Shown here: in pieces, positions 5,485-6,892 of the stretch
How positions within the stretch are numbered: position 1 is the stretch's first letter
Layout of the letters: every line of letters begins with the position of its first letter
Made by a program: the position numbers and the translations under genes
Assembly: GCA_929200485.1 (NCBI GenBank)
Contig: CAKMZU010000125.1
Coordinates: 1-6,892, forward strand
Reading direction: 5' to 3'
Source: an uncultured Gammaproteobacteria bacterium
GTDB taxonomy: Bacteria > Pseudomonadota > Gammaproteobacteria > Pseudomonadales > DT-91
DNA length: 6,892 nucleotides
The notes under the pieces: generated by a model
What the model saw: only the letters and a program-made list of their open reading frames with translations
The model's database searches: none
Told to the model about the DNA's origin: nothing

Positions 5485-6892
5485 TTAATTACTAGGGTTA
5501 TCAGGGTCGGTGCAACCATCAAGGCTTTCTATCCATTGATAAATTAATTGACGACCTTCTTCATCCACTGTGCTTCGATAAGGGTGCATACTGTAGTCGT
5601 CGGTTCTAGATAATCGACGGTATATCATTGAATTTTCTGGATCGCCTGGGGTGATCAAGTTAATGTCAAATCGTCCAAGTTGAGTTCCTGCTGGTTTCTG
5701 ATCACAAGCATTAGTGTTTTCAAGCGGGATATCCCAACGATAATCTGCAGGACCATAACCTCCGGCGCCGGGTTGGTGGCAACCTGAACAATTGCTGTGT
5801 AAAAAGGCTCGCGCTCTTCGGTTAAGCGAGGCATCTTTTTCATCCAGTCGTGGAAACCGGGTTAAGTCTGGAATTTCAGTCAAAATATCAAAGGTGAAAA
5901 TATCCAGTTCGTTCAGTGTGTTTAACTGATCAGCCCAAGTATCAGAGCTATGATAATAAGCCCCGCCATTCATTTGATAGGTTTTTGTGCCAAGCGCTAC
6001 GCCCGCTGCATTGGTATGGCAGTGCATACATCCGCCTCTATCGGGGAATGTCCAGTCAATGCCTTCAACTTCGACGGTTTTTTCATAATCTACCCGCGTG
6101 GCATCGGTTTGGTCTTCGTTCCATTCGTAAGACCAGGCTGACCAACCGGTCTTGCCATTTGCTGGATCGCCATCGGCATGTTTTGCCAAAAATCGGGTTT
6201 CTATCATGCGGCCATTCTTCTGGAAGGTTTTCATCAAGATGGAGCCAGCAGGGAATACCCAAGTGCCTGTCGGTGGATGAACGAAAATTTGCTCACCTTC
6301 AGGTAAAAAGAAATACCGCTTTTTATACATATTATCAGAGAAGAATGGCACGTTCACATCATAAGGGATGGCACCAGGGGCAGGTTGCAACGGATTATTT
6401 AGATCGACGCAGCCAGTATCTTTCAAGCTGACTGCCATTTGCTCGGTGGGTGTCTGTACCAGCTTATGAACCGTGCCAATAAACCAGTCAAGAACATATA
6501 TTTCACCGTTATTATCTTCGACAAAGCGCGAGATATTCATGGGGGCACGAACTAGCCATTGATTTTCATGTGCCTCAGCGCTCGCATTGCTCGCGTTAAT
6601 TGTCCAGATATGCCCCTGACAAAAATCACCATAAAGGTATTTGCCCGATAAGCTCGGTATCGCTGCACCTCGGTAAACAAATCCGCCTGTCACCGAGCAG
6701 CCTTTAGCGTGCTTGTAGCTATAGACTGGCAAGGTAGTGCCAGAAGTGTCGCAGGGCTGATCGTGATCGATAAAATCAAAGCCATTTTGTGTGCAATAGT
6801 TACCTTCCATAGCAGGCCAGCCGAAGTATCCACCTTTCTCAACTTTATTGATTTCCTCATAACTTAATAGGCCAACGTCACCCAGCCAGAGG
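5485..6892 (-). CDS. Soluble PQQ/glucose-sorbosone dehydrogenase-like propeller fused to an SO2930-type diheme cytochrome c (5' end outside window)
   Basis: The frame stays open to the right edge, so the ATG at 6810 is internal. 468 residues are visible (residue 1 encoded at 6891-6889). Residues 1-27 carry the dehydrogenase signature G-D-V-G, then E-E-I-N, then G-W-P, continuing into E-G. A later G-G-F-V-Y-R-G, L-x-G-K-Y-L-Y-G-D-F and a G-E-I-Y-V-L strand near 130 close the beta-propeller by about 145. From about 160 the sequence matches the SO2930/HNE_0200 diheme cytochrome family: D-V-N-V-P-F-F-S-D, W-V-F-P-A-G, K-T-F, I-E-T-R-F-L, heme motif CMHCH (C288, H292; 6030-6016), heme motif CSGCH (C368, H372; 5790-5776), P-G-D-P, and M435 in S-M-H-P as likely axial ligand. 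Expected role: periplasmic or extracellular oxidation of a sugar or alcohol-type substrate with electrons passed to two hemes c; the substrate and actual PQQ use are not visible. The signal peptide and propeller start lie outside the window. It ends in its own terminator and converges on the TPR-barrel gene. Confidence 0.88.
   Translation of the reverse strand, partial: LWLGDVGLLSYEEINKVEKGGYFGWPAMEGNYCTQNGFDFIDHDQPCDTSGTTLPVYSYKHAKGCSVTGGFVYRGAAIPSLSGKYLYGDFCQGHIWTINASNASAEAHENQWLVRAPMNISRFVEDNNGEIYVLDWFIGTVHKLVQTPTEQMAVSLKDTGCVDLNNPLQPAPGAIPYDVNVPFFSDNMYKKRYFFLPEGEQIFVHPPTGTWVFPAGSILMKTFQKNGRMIETRFLAKHADGDPANGKTGWSAWSYEWNEDQTDATRVDYEKTVEVEGIDWTFPDRGGCMHCHTNAAGVALGTKTYQMNGGAYYHSSDTWADQLNTLNELDIFTFDILTEIPDLTRFPRLDEKDASLNRRARAFLHSNCSGCHQPGAGGYGPADYRWDIPLENTNACDQKPAGTQLGRFDINLITPGDPENSMIYRRLSRTDDYSMHPYRSTVDEEGRQLIYQWIESLDGCTDPDNPSN

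Noticed and set aside
5399..5487. Small plus-strand frame of 29 codons starting at 5399
   Set aside because: It runs through the leftward gene's terminator stem and has no ribosome site of note.
5916..6431. Plus-strand open frame of 171 codons opposite the cytochrome domain
   Set aside because: It overlaps the strongly conserved cytochrome frame antisense, and its product is rich in Arg, His and Ser in no recognisable pattern; it is a shadow.
5485..6810. Treating the ATG at 6810 as the start of the dehydrogenase-cytochrome gene
   Set aside because: The frame upstream is open to the edge and encodes the conserved G-D-V-G, E-E-I-N and G-W-P motifs of the propeller, so this methionine is internal.

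Overview
The window looks like a piece of a Gram-negative, probably gammaproteobacterial, chromosome. Three things point that way: a BapA/LapA-type giant adhesin, an outer-membrane TPR-plus-beta-barrel protein, and an SO2930-type diheme cytochrome c. The DNA is moderately AT-rich. The species cannot be named from the sequence, and no phage, IS, tRNA or CRISPR features are visible.

Layout. (1) Positions 1-2898, minus strand: the first 966 codons of a very large adhesin gene that runs off the left edge. It has no start-to-stop ORF inside the window but is open throughout. It encodes a BapA-prefix-like retention domain, a short Gly/Ala/Leu-rich hydrophobic segment, an acidic linker, a beta/helical stalk domain, and then cadherin-like repeats spaced exactly 111 residues apart. 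(2) Positions 2899-3102: a very AT-rich divergent promoter region with a good sigma70-like promoter for the adhesin, a weaker one for the rightward gene, and a 12-bp direct repeat on a 17-bp period between them. (3) Positions 3103-5175, plus strand: an envelope protein with an unusual N-terminal extension, a signal-peptide-like segment, two copies of a 174-residue-period TPR module and a C-terminal outer-membrane beta-barrel ending in an aromatic residue. (4) Positions 5176-5484: a convergent intergenic region whose only clear element is a strong terminator for the leftward gene. (5) Positions 5485-6892, minus strand: the C-terminal 468 residues of a fusion between a soluble PQQ/glucose-sorbosone dehydrogenase-like propeller and a diheme cytochrome c domain, with its 5' end beyond the right edge.

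How the genes may work together. The adhesin and the TPR-barrel protein are divergently transcribed from one short control region. A plausible reading, which is inference, is a biofilm/surface-matrix locus: a type-I-secreted giant adhesin controlled together with an outer-membrane exporter or scaffold of the PgaA/BcsC/YaiO architectural class. The oxidoreductase-cytochrome gene converges on this pair, ends in its own terminator, and is probably unrelated in function. The least explained element is the N-terminus of the TPR-barrel protein, where about 100 residues with a first hydrophobic stretch precede the apparent signal peptide.
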